From Rallus limicola (taxonomy: Eukaryota > Chordata > Aves > Gruiformes > Rallidae): 64,000 bases of DNA. The translations under genes were made by a program, and so were the position numbers. Of the stretch, positions 1 to 15,386 are shown one piece after another. The notes beneath the pieces were generated by a model. It had not been told where the DNA came from. It saw nothing but the letters and a program-made list of their open reading frames with translations, and did not search any database. The stretch's first letter is position 1, and the number at the start of each line of letters is the position of its first letter. The DNA is taken from the NCBI GenBank assembly GCA_022605955.1, contig JAKCOZ010000012.1, positions 24,736,015 through 24,800,014 of the forward strand, read 5' to 3'.

Positions 1-2655
<2,655 letters not shown>

Positions 2656-2659
2656 CCTT

Positions 2660-5600
2660 TGAAGCTTCGCTGTGTTAAATAGGACTGTAGAGATTAAAAG
2701 CTAAAGATTAATGATGTACATGTTATAAACACTAGCTGCTTAAATTCACACTTCAAAGAAACAATGTAATCTGTTATAGAAAAATGGATTTTTTTTTAAT
2801 AGAAATAGTGGTGTTTTACAGTATTGCCATGCAAAACACAATCAGGTTTGATCTTTAACTGCAGTGCATCTGCACTTAAACCTTGCTTCAGACATAATTT
2901 AATTGACATAAACATAAAGAGATAACAACCTTGCAGTACACACCAAATGATATTTGCTTGTTAGACCAAAAAGTTTTAAGACTGCTATTAGAGCCCGAAT
3001 CATTGCTTCTTTACAGCCAAAGCTGTAGGACAAAGCTATAGTAAGAGAGTACTCAAACTATGTATTGAAAGCCTAAATCATCATCGCTCTGTATGCAAGT
3101 ACAAATGTAAAACAAGCGAGAAAACCCTATGCCTCTGCTTCTGCCAGCCTCATTTTTCAAGGAGCAAAGACGTAAGGATTCACAGTGTAATGAACTCATG
3201 ACTTTCCTTGCTCAGGCACCCACTGCCTTCAACTTGTAAGAGTCTCTGCCACGGAGGTAAGCTCCAGTTATGGTATTTAATTTGTCCACCAAGTTGCCTC
3301 CTAGTCAAGGAGTCCCACCTTTACCATAACATCACAGACATGTTTGTACCTGCATAAGAGCATCTATCTGTGCATCAGCAGGTTAATCAGCCATGAAAAC
3401 CCTGCTCAAGCCAGCCAGCTCTCAACAGGAGAGCAGGACCTGACCACCACAAAGTCCTTGTTCCTCTTGGGCACAGATATCACTGCAAAAGGCCATCATG
3501 ACCTTGGTGGGAAGGCTCCAACTCTGACACGGTCAAGTGAGCTCTTGTTGCCATGTAGGAATCTCTTGGGTCCCTTTCTACCTACTTGAGTTGAATCCAT
3601 TAGAAGCTTCTGAAAAATAACCAAACCCTTGGATAATTCTTCTTCCTACTTCCCTGCTTCTGCATAGAGTTGGAAGTTGTGTGCCTGAATAACACCTTAA
3701 TTGGCTGCTTTCCACTGGCCCAAATGGGAAGAATAAATGCCAAAAATTTTATAAGCAGTATGTAAATGCAACAACCCATCTCATAAATAAATGAGCATGA
3801 AGGCTTCTGTAAACATAATAGCACCTCAGTGCATCTATTTTTTGTTCTAGTGCTTGCAAGCTCCTGCAAAGTTCCTTCTCAAATTGAGTAGATTGAAGAG
3901 ATCTGGATAATGAACAGAGTGTTTTCTTTCTGGCAATCACTTTGACTGCACAGGATCCCTCCACTGAAAGGATTTATTTTAACAGAAATGACCAACTCTG
4001 CAAGCGATGATGGCTTATCATCTTCTCAGCTATTTCTAAGAGAAAACAATTATTTCCTGACTAAATTATGGAAAACCACCTTTTATCACAGTATTTCCAG
4101 AAACTACACAATCTAACCTCCACAATCAAAAAAACCCTGGTCACTTTTGAGCAAAATGATTAAAGCTTGAAGTTATCTGGGATTAAAAAGCCCTCTTTAT
4201 GCTGCATTTCATGTTTATAGCACAGGTAATTAGCACATTATGTATATTAGCATAGTTACTGCTATTAATAGTTGCACAAGAACTGTGTCAGTCTACAGTG
4301 TACTGGGTATTTCTCAGATATGCCACATGCCAGTGATGAACTACAAGAAATAAAAGTACAAAAGGATGAACTTTCTGTTCACCACTGAGCCAGTTCTGGT
4401 ACTCCCCATGATAGTGATGTAGTGTTCTTCATGGACACGTTGGGTGCTGATCTGCCACAGTGAGCCCAGGCAGCACCAGCAACACCCAAGCATGTTTAAA
4501 AGCAGCATTAGTGTCTATTAGCATCCTACTCTTTGCTCAATTTCACTATCTATCTGTCTAATCAGCCTAATCAATGGGGAAAAAGAAAACTGAGCTAATT
4601 AAAATGCACAAATAACCTTTGGGAAGGGCAAGCTGCAAAGCAGTTCATAAAATATTTTGTTGGGAAGGTGTCCTTTGTCTGTGTGCTGTGAGCTAGGCTA
4701 GATAAGGTCTATTTGAAGACTAATGAACTTTCCACACTAGGCATACCAGGCCTGTGACATTCTTCAGAAGCAATGAGGATGGAGAAAAGCAGAATAAAAT
4801 AGAAGTTTCTAAACCCCTCTTTGAAGTATGGTTTTACTGATTTTCTTGGTGTGAATAAATTGCTAGCTTTTTCATATGGTGGGAAATATTTATCTCCATT
4901 TATCATTCATTGGCAATCAATGCATCATGCATTCATATCCCACACTTCTGCAAAAGGAGGAAAGCCCTAAGTACTTGGATATAAGTGGCTAAGGCAATGA
5001 AGAGTGGGAAAAAAAAAAAAGATCACATTGTGAGCAGCTTCAGACATAAGGTCAATGAAACTTATGTTGGAAATCGTTTGAGGATACTGTGTCATTGCTT
5101 AAATTGATGATTATGTATTAGAGGGAAATCTCACCCAGACCTCACTAAAGATGTAATGCTGTTAATTAAAGTTTTCTCTAGGCTCAAAAGAGGCAAGAAA
5201 CCAAGGTTTCTGTGTGAAATCAGAGAAAATGTGTTTGGGTTTTTTTATCTTTCTTGATATCTGAAGCAATAATTCTGAATTTATTCCCAGAGTTGCTGAA
5301 AGACTAATAAAATGAACTGCAGTGCCAAAAAAATGTTGGCATTAAACCAGTTGTCATTAGGTTTATAAGCTAACAGCACACTGATTAAATTACAGACATT
5401 TTGCACATATTTTAGAGGCAGTCATAAGAGGCCTGAAATCAGAAATTTCCCAGCAAAACTCTGCTTAATTAAAACCACTGAACTTTTGCATTTTAAATAT
5501 TTTGTCTAAAAGAATTTAGGTTAGATAAGCTTCCAGGAAAGTTAAGCATTTTTTGAGTGAAAATCCATCTATGCCTCTGCTGGAGTACTGAAAAATGAAG

Positions 5601-7308
5601 GAGTTGGGGTGCCTAGGGTACCACAGTCTAGGTCTGTGGCTGATCTGCAGAGCATGGCTAGCCAAGGTTAAAGCTTTCCAGCCTTGAAAAAGGGCCCTCA
5701 GACCCCAAAGCTTGTCACTAGAAGAGCTGGGACTCACCCCCTAAGGTTTCCAGAGCTCTTCCAATAGATTTTATACTCACAGCTTGGACTTTTGGAACAG
5801 ATATTCAGTCCTTGTTGTCCTAAGCCCTGGGTGTATCTTGAAATTCATCACTAAATTCCTGTTTATGTGGAAGCCTGGACTTTTGGCCCTCTTTGTTCAT
5901 AGAGGCTCAGGCTATTTATAGAGTAGAAATCACTGCTCTATAAACACAAGAAATATGTGCAGAATTTAGATTCTCATGAATAGACAACCCAGATATGCCT
6001 GTTAATCACAAGGAGCAGAGGCAAACCTCTCTCTCAGCTCATGGTTGGAAAGGTATCTTTGCAACATCCGAAGTACAAGTCCTTTTTATAAAAATATTAT
6101 TTTAAGTAGAGTGGTGCAGAGAAAATTATCTTAGATTATGAAAAAAATGATGGAAATGTGAGAAAAAAGTGTATATGGTTCTATATGGTTCCTGATGTGC
6201 AAGTTTAATATGACCTTTGCAGGCCTCTAATGTTCCTGTCACAAAGGATCATCAGTGAGTGATCTGGCCCATTGCATATGCAGACATCACACAGGTTAAT
6301 AAATAACATTAACAGTGGAAAGATATGTATTTGTCTCTGTCAACATCATAACGTTGTCTTCTCAGGCTTGATTATGGTTCATGTATTTCTACTGGCTCAG
6401 CACCAGTTCTGCAACATCAGCAGCAGCTATTTAGGGGGACATAATAAACGTCACCGTACTTCAGTTACACCTGCAGCCTGTCCAGCTAGCAAAGAGAAGC
6501 CTGTGCTGTCACCACCAAATGTCAGTCTAGGAGAGGGGAAAACATACTCTGAAATAAAGCCCCAAGAATACAAGGAGAGGGGGGGGAAAAATAAAAATTA
6601 AAAAAAGAAAATAATAATAAAACCCCTACCCAGGCACTTTTGCCCTCAGAACGATCAACGATTGAAGGGCTTAATAGTGTAGGCAGAGGTACTAAATATC
6701 CCAGTGTCTCTGTTCTGCTAACTCCAGCCAGATAAAAAATCCACCCACTGAATTGCAAAATAGGTTTAGGAATTTGACAGCGATTCAGAATATGGGGTGA
6801 GGAATGAGACGGGCAGGTTTGGCTCAGGCTTGGGGGCTGCGATGGAAAGTGCTCGTGCCAGCTGACTACTTTCCCACTGGCTTTTCTCCTCCAGTCCGTG
6901 GAACTATGGGCATTTGCCAACAAATCTGACTGCTCTTGGCCAGCCAGCGAGCCTCAGACCAAGCACCTGTGTAACAGATATGTGCAGCTGTATATGTTTA
7001 CCCCAGCTGATCCATCTGTAGTACATGCCACATGCCCTTCGATTTACCCTGGGTAGATTGGGACCAAGAATCCATTAAAAAAACCCCAAACCAAACCACA
7101 ACACAAATATCCATGGCTGAATTACAAGGATTTCTCTCCTGCTCGTTGCTCTGGTGGGTTTTTTTGGTTCTTATCTGCCTAAGGTTCTAGGTGGGTTTTC
7201 CACTGTTTGATGATTGCGGCTGTATGAGGGTGAAGAAACTCCTTTTTATAAAAGAAAAAATCTCTAGCAAAATGGAGTGGTTTAGACTATTTAATTACTG
7301 CATCTTAG
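2660..7308. other. Non-coding interval, no gene seen
   Basis: About 4.6 kb of AT-rich DNA without a recognisable exon or interspersed repeat. It holds an A-run near 5010-5021, and a G-run followed by an A-rich AATAATAATAAAA tract at about 6578-6625. Segments near 4195-4265 and 4540-4620 carry clustered TAATTA-type and octamer-like words resembling conserved non-coding enhancers, but conservation cannot be judged from one sequence. Confidence 0.5.
6578..6625. repeat. G-run plus A-rich simple sequence
   Basis: A run of Gs passes into an A-rich tract with AAT repeats and ends in a C-run. This is low-complexity sequence; the two short open frames on either strand that cross it are not credible genes. 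Confidence 0.6.
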
Positions 7309-7995
7309 GGACCTACAAGAGGTGTTTGGAAACAGCGTCTACGTGGGTTGGAGGGACCTGGGGAACAGCAGGATGGTTGTGAGCCAGCAGTGTGTCCTTG
7401 TGGCTAAGAAGGCCAAGGGCATCCTGGGGTGTATTAGGAGGAGGGTGAGTAGGTCAAGAGAGGTCCTTCTCCCCCTCTGCTCTGCCCTGGTGAGATCACA
7501 CCTGGAATATTGGGTCCAGTTCTGGGCCCCTCAGTTCAAGAAGGACATTGAACTCCTTGAAAGAGTCCAGCACAGGGCCACCAAGGAGATGAAGGGAATG
7601 GAACCCCTTACTTATGAGGAGAGGCTGAGGCAGCCATGCATCTTTAGCTTGGAGAAGAGGGGTGACCTCATTAATGTCTATAAATATGTAGAGGGCAAGT
7701 GTCAGGATGACAGAGCCAGGCTCTTCTCAGGAACAGCAGCGACAGGACAAGGAGCAGCGGGTGCAAGCTGGAGCAGAGGAAGCTCCATGTGAATAAGGAG
7801 GAACTTTCTCCCTGTGGGGGTGACAGAGCCCTGGGACAGGCTGCCCAGAGAGGCTGTGGAGTCTCCTTCTCTGGAGACACTCAAATCCCCCTGGATGCAT
7901 TCCTGTGTGATTTAGTCTGGGTGATCCTGCTCTGGCAGGGGGGTTGGACTAGATAGTCTTTCAAGTTCCCTTCCAACTCCTAACACTCTGCGATG
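7309..7995 (+). mobile_element. CR1 LINE fragment, 3' part
   Basis: This non-LTR retrotransposon fragment is truncated at its 5' end, as most avian CR1 copies are. Read on + it keeps the C-terminal part of ORF2, after the reverse-transcriptase catalytic core: the conserved stretch with [21 protein letters not shown] then the [10 protein letters not shown] block lies at about 7440-7595. Downstream is the usual 3' region, including the 'gggacaggctgcccagagag' block near 7834. The tail at about 7970-7995 is a decayed form of the CR1 terminal repeat. The frame stays open for about 156 codons but lacks the endonuclease and catalytic domain, so it is a dead copy. Family assignment rests on recognised CR1 sequence; the 5' edge is approximate. 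Confidence 0.93.
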
Positions 7996-10900
7996 GGTAA
8001 TATTTAACAACCTTCATTCCATTCTGTGAGCTGAGAGGGGTGATGCTTTTCTTAGAGTATATACATATGCACACACATACACATGTAGAAATACCAATTC
8101 AGCAGCAATTGCCTCTCAACAGTATGTTTCCAACCTTTGCAAGCAATGTGGATTCAGAGGCTTACATGTTATTGGTTTTTCATTTTCAAAGTGTATCTTT
8201 TTTTGGTCTTTACTGAAGACTAAAATGATCACAGGGCTTTCTGATATAAAACACCACCTCACCCAAATTAGTCATTCACAGTTAAAAGTTCAAAAGCTTT
8301 TACTCTGATTTCAATTGTTTTAGGACCAAATTTTATGAACAAACATAATTAGCCATTTTGAAATGCTTCATAAGACAAGATAATTCCTTCCTGACCCCTG
8401 CTGAAATCTTGAAGCATGAATACTGATTATCTTGTTTTAGCACGTAAACCTTCCAGCATTTTGTTGATAAACTAGATTAGTTGCACTCATAAAAAAACTT
8501 TAACTCATAGACTTAATGACTACAAAGCAGTGATGTGAATCTACAATTAGCACAGGTGTGAATTTTTGAGAGGCTTTTAATTGGATTGCAGGTGAGATTA
8601 AATAAGGCTTCTAGGCACTGCTGCAAGGAAGAGTGCTGGGCTGGGAGGGGTAGGTGCATAATGACTGCAGTTAAGTTTGGGCAGAATTAGGAGGAAAAAT
8701 GAAGTTTAGTTCCAGCACAGGATCTGTTAGACAAAAGTGAATGATGGGAAAGTTTCTTTCCTGATAGCATCACAGCAGCTAGAGGACACTTACAGAGGCT
8801 GTGGCAGTCTGCCCTTTGGGATTTACTGAATCTCATCCTTACATATATCACTGTCTCTTTAAAAATGCTGTCACCCTAGGGAGGGATCTGGAGGTAGCCA
8901 GGAAATTATTGTTGGCTTGCTTTTTTTTTTTTTTTTAAATAAAAGTATGTAGTCCCTCCAAATCCACCTATTTGCCTGGAAAAGAACACCAGCTCCTGAG
9001 CTTTGTCAATCCTGCTCCGTTTTAATACACACCATGGTTGCTGGAGCTAGTGTTTTAGCTGCTATTAATAGAACAATGTACAAATGGTGTAGGTGGTTCT
9101 TGGAGTTTGGGAGTGCTGTGGTTAATTTCTTTAATTTATAAAGTATTTATAAGTCCTCAGTTATACTGTGTAGTGGTAAAAGTGTGTAGGCAGAAAGTAG
9201 TTATCTCCACACCTCTCAATCTTCCAAATTAAATTCACTCTTGCAGCATGTCTAATCACTTCTGGGTACCTCATCATCCTTTCTCTATTACAGTATATCC
9301 AGAACCATTTCTGATGAAATGGATGCATTTTGACTGGGATTTTAGATTGATCTTGTTTTATTATCTCATTTGTGAGACAATTAGGGTATTAACCCAGAAA
9401 AACCCTAATGGGACTGATCATTTCTCAAGAATTGTTTAGAAAGTCACTAGGAACCCATCCAGGGCTGTGAGAACCAGCTGGAACTACACATCCAAAATGA
9501 TACTTCTGAAATACTAAACTTCTCACTCACTAATTCCAGAGCTACAGGTTTTATGGATGCTGCCAGCTGAAGTTTCATCAGCCATTAAATAACATTGCCC
9601 ATGCCTCGTTTTTCCTGATTTAAATATATATATATTTAACATTTAAATTAAGAGATAGAACTGCAGAAAAACATTACTCTGATAGCTTCCAGCTTATGCT
9701 TTTTCATATTTTGTTTTCAGTGCTACAGTGATTCAGATAGTTCCAGTTTTCCCCTCTCCATACTCTAGAAGATCTGGATCTTGGAGCTCTCATTGCTGGC
9801 ATAATTCTGTTTTCAGGAATGCTTCTTATAAGCTAAAACTGCAATTATATAGTAATGTACACATGGTTGCCTCCTTTCAGTAAGGCTTTTATATTACATT
9901 TATCTTTGGGAATGACCTCAACACTCCCAGTTTTAGACCATTGGGTGACTTTCAGTTAATTGAATTGTGTCACTGCCTTCAGCAGAAGCACAAGAGCTCC
10001 TTTGACTGACATTTTCAATCTTCTCTATCACTTAGTAATCTGGGAGGTGTTTACTGTTTAAGAAAAAAATGTCTACACCTCAGAACATGCTTTCCCCCTC
10101 CCCACCCCCCATTTCTCTTAATGATGAGCAATAAAGCTGTGGACAAACTGTATTTATGTATTTTCCTTTGCAGTGGAAAATCAATTGGATACTAACTAAA
10201 AATACCACAGATTCATTTACTTCCCATTTTCCATGTTTCTGCTATTTTGCTAATGAACAGACTCTGAAAAGTGGAAGCAGAAACCAAAATTATCCTCTGC
10301 CAATCCCTGGGAAAACCAGCTCACTCATCAAGGTGCTTCTGCACCCTCATCAAAGCTCTGAACAGGTTAGCTTAATTGTCCCATAATTCTGATCCACTGC
10401 AGCTGTTCCCATCCTTATCCACACCTAGAGGATGCATGTATTACTAAAAATACTAAGATCAGTATACCCAAGAACTCCTTTCTAGAGAGGGGTACTGATA
10501 CCCAACTGCTATAGAAGCTCCCAAGCCTGTGTTTGTCCTCAGTTGGTCCAGAGCTGCAAAGGGGGATCTTAGTCAAAACTCAGCCTATGAGTCTCCACTT
10601 GTACTCCAAGAAACAGCCAGATTGGGGCTGAGCAATACAATTCAACAACACTTTGGAGCAAGGAAAGCAATAAAGAAAATCTCATTGAACTTTCTTCCCT
10701 ATCCCTGGGCACAAAAATGGCAGATTAATAGCTTTAGCTACCTCAAACAGCAGTAAGGCAGTGATGGCATGAGTTTTCTTACAATGCTGAACTCTCTAAG
10801 TATAGAGTACAAACAGGGTCTTACCTGCTTTTCCACCTAGTTAACCTCTGGCTAACTGCATCCCATGCTGCTAGCTGTAGCAGGACCCGATGGCTGTAGC

Positions 10901-12382
10901 CCAGCAGGCCAATGAAAACAGGACTGAAATCTCCACTTAGGCAGAGGTCTCGCTCTTTTGGCAAGACAGTACTTCAGGGGACAATTGGAAACCTCTGGAT
11001 CCCCATTAGCTTTTCACTCATTCAATCTAGGCTCGTTACTGGTGAGGCAGGTGTGCTGTAGCATGAAAATAGATGGTCTGCTGTTGGCAGACCTTTGAGC
11101 CTCTTGAATGAGAGAGGGAATAAAGCTCAGAGCAATGGAGAGGATTCACAGAGGATGTCCCCCTACTCGTGAACAGACTATACAATTTATATTAATATAA
11201 GAACAAAGCTTTATGTCAAATCTCTAAAAGTCACACTTGGTGTTATTTCTGTATTCAAAGGAAGCTTCTTGACCACACAACCAGCCTCTGCAGCCAGAAT
11301 TCCTTCTATTATCCTTTGGTACTAGGAACTCCTAAAAGCAGTGTTACTGTCAGTGCACTGTGGCTCTACAGTGAATTCATGGTGGTTGACATTCATAACT
11401 CTACATATATAAAAATAGATTAGCCCATTAAAAGCCTTGTTAATAATGGTTCTAGCAAAGCATACATTGCCTAAAGCAATACAATTATTGGTCAATAATT
11501 CCTCTTTAGCTGTCTGTATCACTACCACTTCATTTCAACACTTGGCTTCTTACCCTTTGATCTGCTAATTATCGTTTTACCCTCTGATCCTCTTTGCAAT
11601 TCCTTGGCAATTTGATCCATTAATTACAGCACCCATATTCCCTATTTTCTGTAGAATGTATGTTTTTTTCCTAACCCTCTTCACCTTTCCTCATGCAAAA
11701 ACTTTCTGTAGGGCATATCTACTTCTGTAAATATATATTGATAGAAACTGCTGTAATTAAAAGTATCTTTCACTTTCTTTGCCATCCTTTGGACTTCATG
11801 AGAATGTCTGGATATTTTGTCACTGATTTAAATTTTGATGGAAACAGGGGCTCATGTCTGGTAAATTCTTTGACCATCCATCTTAAATTACCATAAATCC
11901 TTAGATCTTTTTCAAATGTAAATAAAAGTTGGTTGCATTTCCACTCCAGAGACTATACTAAAACCCCAGTTTCTGCTATGGTTTGGGTATATAAGACCAT
12001 ATTTAATGATACAAGTCTTTTCTCACTTTATGACTATGACTTGTGAATTACTGAATTTTTTCCAGATTGCCAATTCCTTAGTCCCTTCTGAGACAGATAG
12101 AGACTTTCAGTGCAACCTAAACATGTTTCAGATTGGTAGGGTTTCAGCAAAGTAAGCTGTTAACTTGCACAGTGCAGGAATGATGGAGCTATGGGAGTGG
12201 GAAATTTCTGAGACCAGAAAGTGAGGGTTTGGCAGTTGGTGTTCGACAGCCAGATTCCATTCATTGGTTTTACAGTTTTACAGTGAAGTTCCTTCCACAT
12301 ACACACCTTAAATTATCCAGTTTTGCAAACCTTGCAGGTAAAAGCAGGCGGCCCCAGACTGGATGGCAGTGGTTCTTCCTCC
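7996..12382. other. Non-coding interval, no gene seen
   Basis: AT-rich unique sequence between a CR1 copy and a solo LTR. It contains a T-run at about 8921-8937, a 20-bp AT palindrome at 9620-9639 and a C-rich patch near 10092-10110. No exon with convincing splice sites, no RNA gene and no further interspersed repeat was recognised. Confidence 0.5.
9620..9639. repeat. Perfect AT palindrome, 20 bp
   Basis: A run of alternating A and T bounded by TTAAA and TTTAA reads the same on both strands over 20 bases. It is simple AT sequence able to form a cruciform; no function is implied. Confidence 0.7.
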
Positions 12383-12987
12383 CTGCTTGTTGCAGTTTGC
12401 TGTAGCTGTGCTGCTGTGATGGCTTTTGTAAAGCAGCGGTTACAGTTTGTTGCAAGTTCCAAACAGTAAACAAGAGCCAATTCAAGGACAAAGTTATCTC
12501 TGATGAATCATAGAAGGATTCATAGCGCCTCTGTGAATCACATATTGAGAAAATAAACTCCCGGCTGGCGCACTTTGCCACTAGAACGCAGAGTGGGAAG
12601 ATGTGACCAGCTGCAGCGATAGCCAAGGCCAGGCTAGGCCAGGTAGGGGGGGAAAGGAACGTGGAAAGAAAGTTTCCCCTGCAGCTCCTGGAGAAGACCA
12701 TGCTGAAGGGGGTTGTCCCCTCGCAGCCCATGGATGAGGACGGGGAGCAAAGACATCTACACCCTGTGAAGAGACTGATCCACGCCTCAGCAGGTTTGCC
12801 GGGGGACTTGTGACTTTGCGGGGAGCCAGGCCGGGGGAGCCCGGGCCCAAATGTCGGAACCCTATGGAGGGAAGTCCTGCTGAGAGGCCTGTGGTGAGGA
12901 GATGACTCCCCGATGGAGAGGACTCACGCTGCAGAAGTTCCTGGATACGACTCTGGCGTGGGTGGGACCCCACAGTGCTGTAAGGGA

Positions 12988-12990
<3 letters not shown>

Positions 12991-13021
<31 letters not shown>
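12991..13021. repeat. (GT)n microsatellite inside LTR copy A
   Basis: About 15 uninterrupted GT units. The same position in the LTR at 39566-40803 also carries a (CA)n tract, so the dinucleotide run is probably part of the ancestral LTR and has varied in length since. Confidence 0.95.
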
Positions 13022-13022
<1 letters not shown>

Positions 13023-13086
13023 AATGCCCCCCCCCCAGCTGAGACAGAAGACAGCTCGGGCAGAACGGACTGAAACCCCCCCACTC

Positions 13087-13345
13087 CCCATTCCCTGCCC
13101 CTCCTGATGCTGCGATGGGAGGGAAGAAGGGAGAGAAATTGATGATTAAAGCTCAGGGTGTAAAGAGGCGAGGGGTGGGGGGAAGTAGAAGGGTTAAGAT
13201 CTGGGGAAGGAAAGCAACTGGTACCACCGGAACCTCACTGCCCATTCCCTGACCCTCCCCGCGCCATGTTGCGGGGGGGAAGAAGGGAGTAAGACCATGA
13301 TGAAGTTTGAGTTTGCTAAGAAGGGGAGGGGTGGGGGGAATGCAC
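13087..13345 (+). repeat. Tandemly duplicated block inside LTR copy A
   Basis: Two diverged units begin with the same CCCATTCCCTG word at 13087 and 13241, 154 bases apart. Each continues through a C-rich patch, a GGGAAGAAGGGAG patch and an A/T-rich stretch containing GATGA. The second unit carries indels. The matching LTR at 39566 shows the same two units, so the duplication predates both insertions. Confidence 0.75.
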
Positions 13346-13410
13346 TTTAAGACCTGGCTGCTTCTCACTCTTATCTCGTTGCGTTCACTGGGTGTATTAG
13401 TCGTAGTTGT

Positions 13411-13416
13411 AATAAA
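13411..13416 (+). promoter_or_regulatory. LTR polyadenylation signal AATAAA
   Basis: Hexamer in the 3' part of LTR copy A, followed within about 30 bases by CTGTGCCGAGTCTGTGTTG, a GT-rich downstream element. It marks the likely end of R and sets the LTR orientation as +. Confidence 0.7.
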
Positions 13417-13610
13417 TCACTTTTCTTTCCTTTATTCTGTGCCGAGTCTGTGTTGCCCATTGCACTAATTGGAGAGTGATCCCTCTGGCCTTATCTCAGG
13501 GCCTGAGCCTCCAAAAACATGTTTTCTCCCCTTTTCGGCTGAAGGGGGGAGTGAGCGAGCGGCTTGGTGGGCATTTGGCCTCTGGCCAGGGCCAAAACCA
13601 CCACACTGCT

Positions 13611-13876
13611 TCACACAGAAAAGAAAGGGAGTGCAAGCGAGGTGTCTTCAAAGTTTGTGCAAGAGAAGGACACATTCATTTAAACCTCTCAGGTCTCAGT
13701 TTGTCTGTCGGTGTTGTGGGAATTCGTCCATTTATAGTTACCTGCCTTCTTAACCTCTGAGTGAGCAGATTTGGTTCAGTACCGAGGGCTTGGGGAATCT
13801 TAATTGAAAAAGCATGGTGCAATATGGACTCTATGATTCTAAGTTTTATTCAGTTTTTATCTGGCACTTAATTGCA
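13611..13876. other. Non-coding spacer between LTR copy A and a CR1 fragment
   Basis: Unique sequence without a recognisable gene. ACTCTATGATTCTAAG at about 13829-13844 resembles a CR1 tail but is too short to call. Open frames entering from the LTR are chance frames of the LTR. Confidence 0.5.
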
Positions 13877-13970
13877 AATCATAGAATCACAGAAGGGTTA
13901 GTGTTGGAAGGGACCTTAAAGATCATCAAGTTCTAGCCCCCCTGCCATGGGCAGAGACACCTTTCACTAA
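13877..13970 (-). mobile_element. CR1 LINE 3'-end fragment
   Basis: On the minus strand this is the 3' terminus of a CR1 element. The + strand shows ATCATAGAATCACAGAAGG (the complement of the octamer tail), then 'ttggaagggaccttaaagat' and the CCCCCCTGCCATGGGCAG block. Only about 95 bases remain, so the copy is severely 5'-truncated. Confidence 0.9.
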
Positions 13971-15337
13971 AAATGCTCACTTAGTCCTTTGGCCAAACTT
14001 ACCAGATGTTTAAAGTAGTGGTTTTGTGGCCTCAATGCAAACTGAATGAACAACTTCTCATTCCAGAGAAATCTCTGCAGAATTGCCAAATAGCTATGCC
14101 ACATGAGACTTTTTCCTTCTGGCCTCATTTCTGCTTTAAAAAGTATGGATTGATCACCTATTTTTGTGTATAAATAATCTTTGCTATTTTTAATATAGAG
14201 GATTCATTTTAGCTTCTTGGGTGTATTAAAAAAAAATCTCATTTCTCTGCGTCCAATTCTTTTCAATCAGATTGCTCCTGCAAACCGTGGAGCTTGCGAG
14301 GCTGTATGACAGAGTAGAGGTATCTTACTCTACAATCCAAAGGAAAATCTGCTAACAAATTACATTCCCTCACCATTTCAAAACAGAAGTGTGCTTATTG
14401 CATATGGTTCTGTCTAATCATATTGACTTATTCTTCTTTTTTTCCCTTTTAGACATACCTGACGTCGTATGAGTTGCTATTTTTCACATTAGTTCTTAAA
14501 TAGCTCAAACTTCCTTGTATCACAAGGCACTTAACAGCTTTTCAGTAATCTGATTGTTCAATTGTCTGAACATTTCTTGACATAGAAAAGTGAAGTACAA
14601 GATCAGCTTGAAATATCTTGAAATACAGTAGGCCATTTCACTGTAACTGAAGCAAGTAATGGAGAATTTGTAAAATAAAATGTAAAGAATGAATTGTGGT
14701 TTGCAATAAATATGTGCACTGCTCCAAGGGTATTTCTGTTTGAATTATAGAACTTCTCATTCATTGTTTGGGCATCAGGACTTATCTGCTTGACTTCACT
14801 TTATAGTCCCCTAGCCAGGTATCTTAGCTGCTTCTGAGACACACTATAATTCAATGCTATATGGAGAAGCTCAGTTCATTGATGGATTGTAGATCACAGA
14901 CTTGCCAAACATAACCAGAAAGGTGGTCAGAACTGCTGACAGTGTAGTTTGTCTTTGCTACCACCTGCATTAGGAAGGAAAACTTTTTGCTGCTTCCTTC
15001 AGCACAACTCAGCCTCATGAAGTATGCCAACCAGAGAAGCAACGTCACCAACGACCAAATTAAACAGCTACTGAACTCAATGTGCAATAGCAAAAGGACA
15101 AACCCATTAATCAAGAAAGTCTTCAAGGAGAGGTGCCACCTCCTCTAGTCAAATAGGCTCTTTTTGAATGTGTGTACAATACTTATCCCAGTCAATATTT
15201 AGATTATTAAAATCCAGTAAGCTACAGAATGTGAACACATACATTTTTTTCTACACCAGAATCCAGAGTTCTGATTGTGATACTTTCTAATCTCCAGTTT
15301 CAATACAAATTCACTGAGGTCATTTTCCTTCGTCATG
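13971..15337. other. Non-coding interval, no gene seen
   Basis: AT-rich sequence without a recognisable repeat. A minus-strand frame at 14857-15126 begins with a hydrophobic leader-like segment, but I see no homology, Kozak context or promoter that would make it a gene. Confidence 0.45.
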
Positions 15338-15386
15338 ATCTCTCGAGGTCCCTTCCAACCCCTACAATTCTATCATTCTATGATTA
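15338..15386 (+). mobile_element. CR1 LINE 3'-end tag
   Basis: Reading 'tctcgaggtcccttccaacc' and then CCTACAATTCTATCATTCTATGATT, given here in parts, this is the extreme 3' end of CR1 with its short octamer-like repeat tail. Only about 50 bases are left. Confidence 0.85.

Larger units (their letters stand above)
12383..13610 (+). mobile_element. Solo LTR copy A of an ERV (ERVL-like), with 5-bp target duplication
   Basis: A long terminal repeat of 1218 bp (12388-13605) starts TGTTGCAG and ends CCACCACA, obeying the TG...CA rule. It is flanked by a perfect direct duplication CTGCT at 12383-12387 and 13606-13610. A 5-bp duplication is typical of ERVL-type (class III) elements, so I lean to that class. 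AATAAA at 13411-13416 with GT-rich sequence after it, about 190 bp before the 3' end, supports + orientation and an R/U5 boundary there. A (GT)n run and a tandemly duplicated block lie inside. No gag, pol or env sequence adjoins it, so the internal part was lost by LTR-LTR recombination. A close relative lies at 39566-40803 in the opposite orientation; I cannot name the library entry. Confidence 0.93.

Noticed and set aside
7322..7792. 156-codon + strand frame as a working reverse transcriptase
   Set aside because: Only the C-terminal end of CR1 ORF2 is present, without endonuclease or catalytic core.
12270..13760. Open frames of 94-167 codons on both strands as genes
   Set aside because: They lie within or run out of LTR copy A, overlap one another, include (GT)n as repeated residues, and recur as similar frames in the other LTRs.
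14857..15126. Minus-strand frame with a signal-peptide-like leader
   Set aside because: Hydrophobic leaders arise often from T-rich DNA; no homology or regulatory signal supports it.
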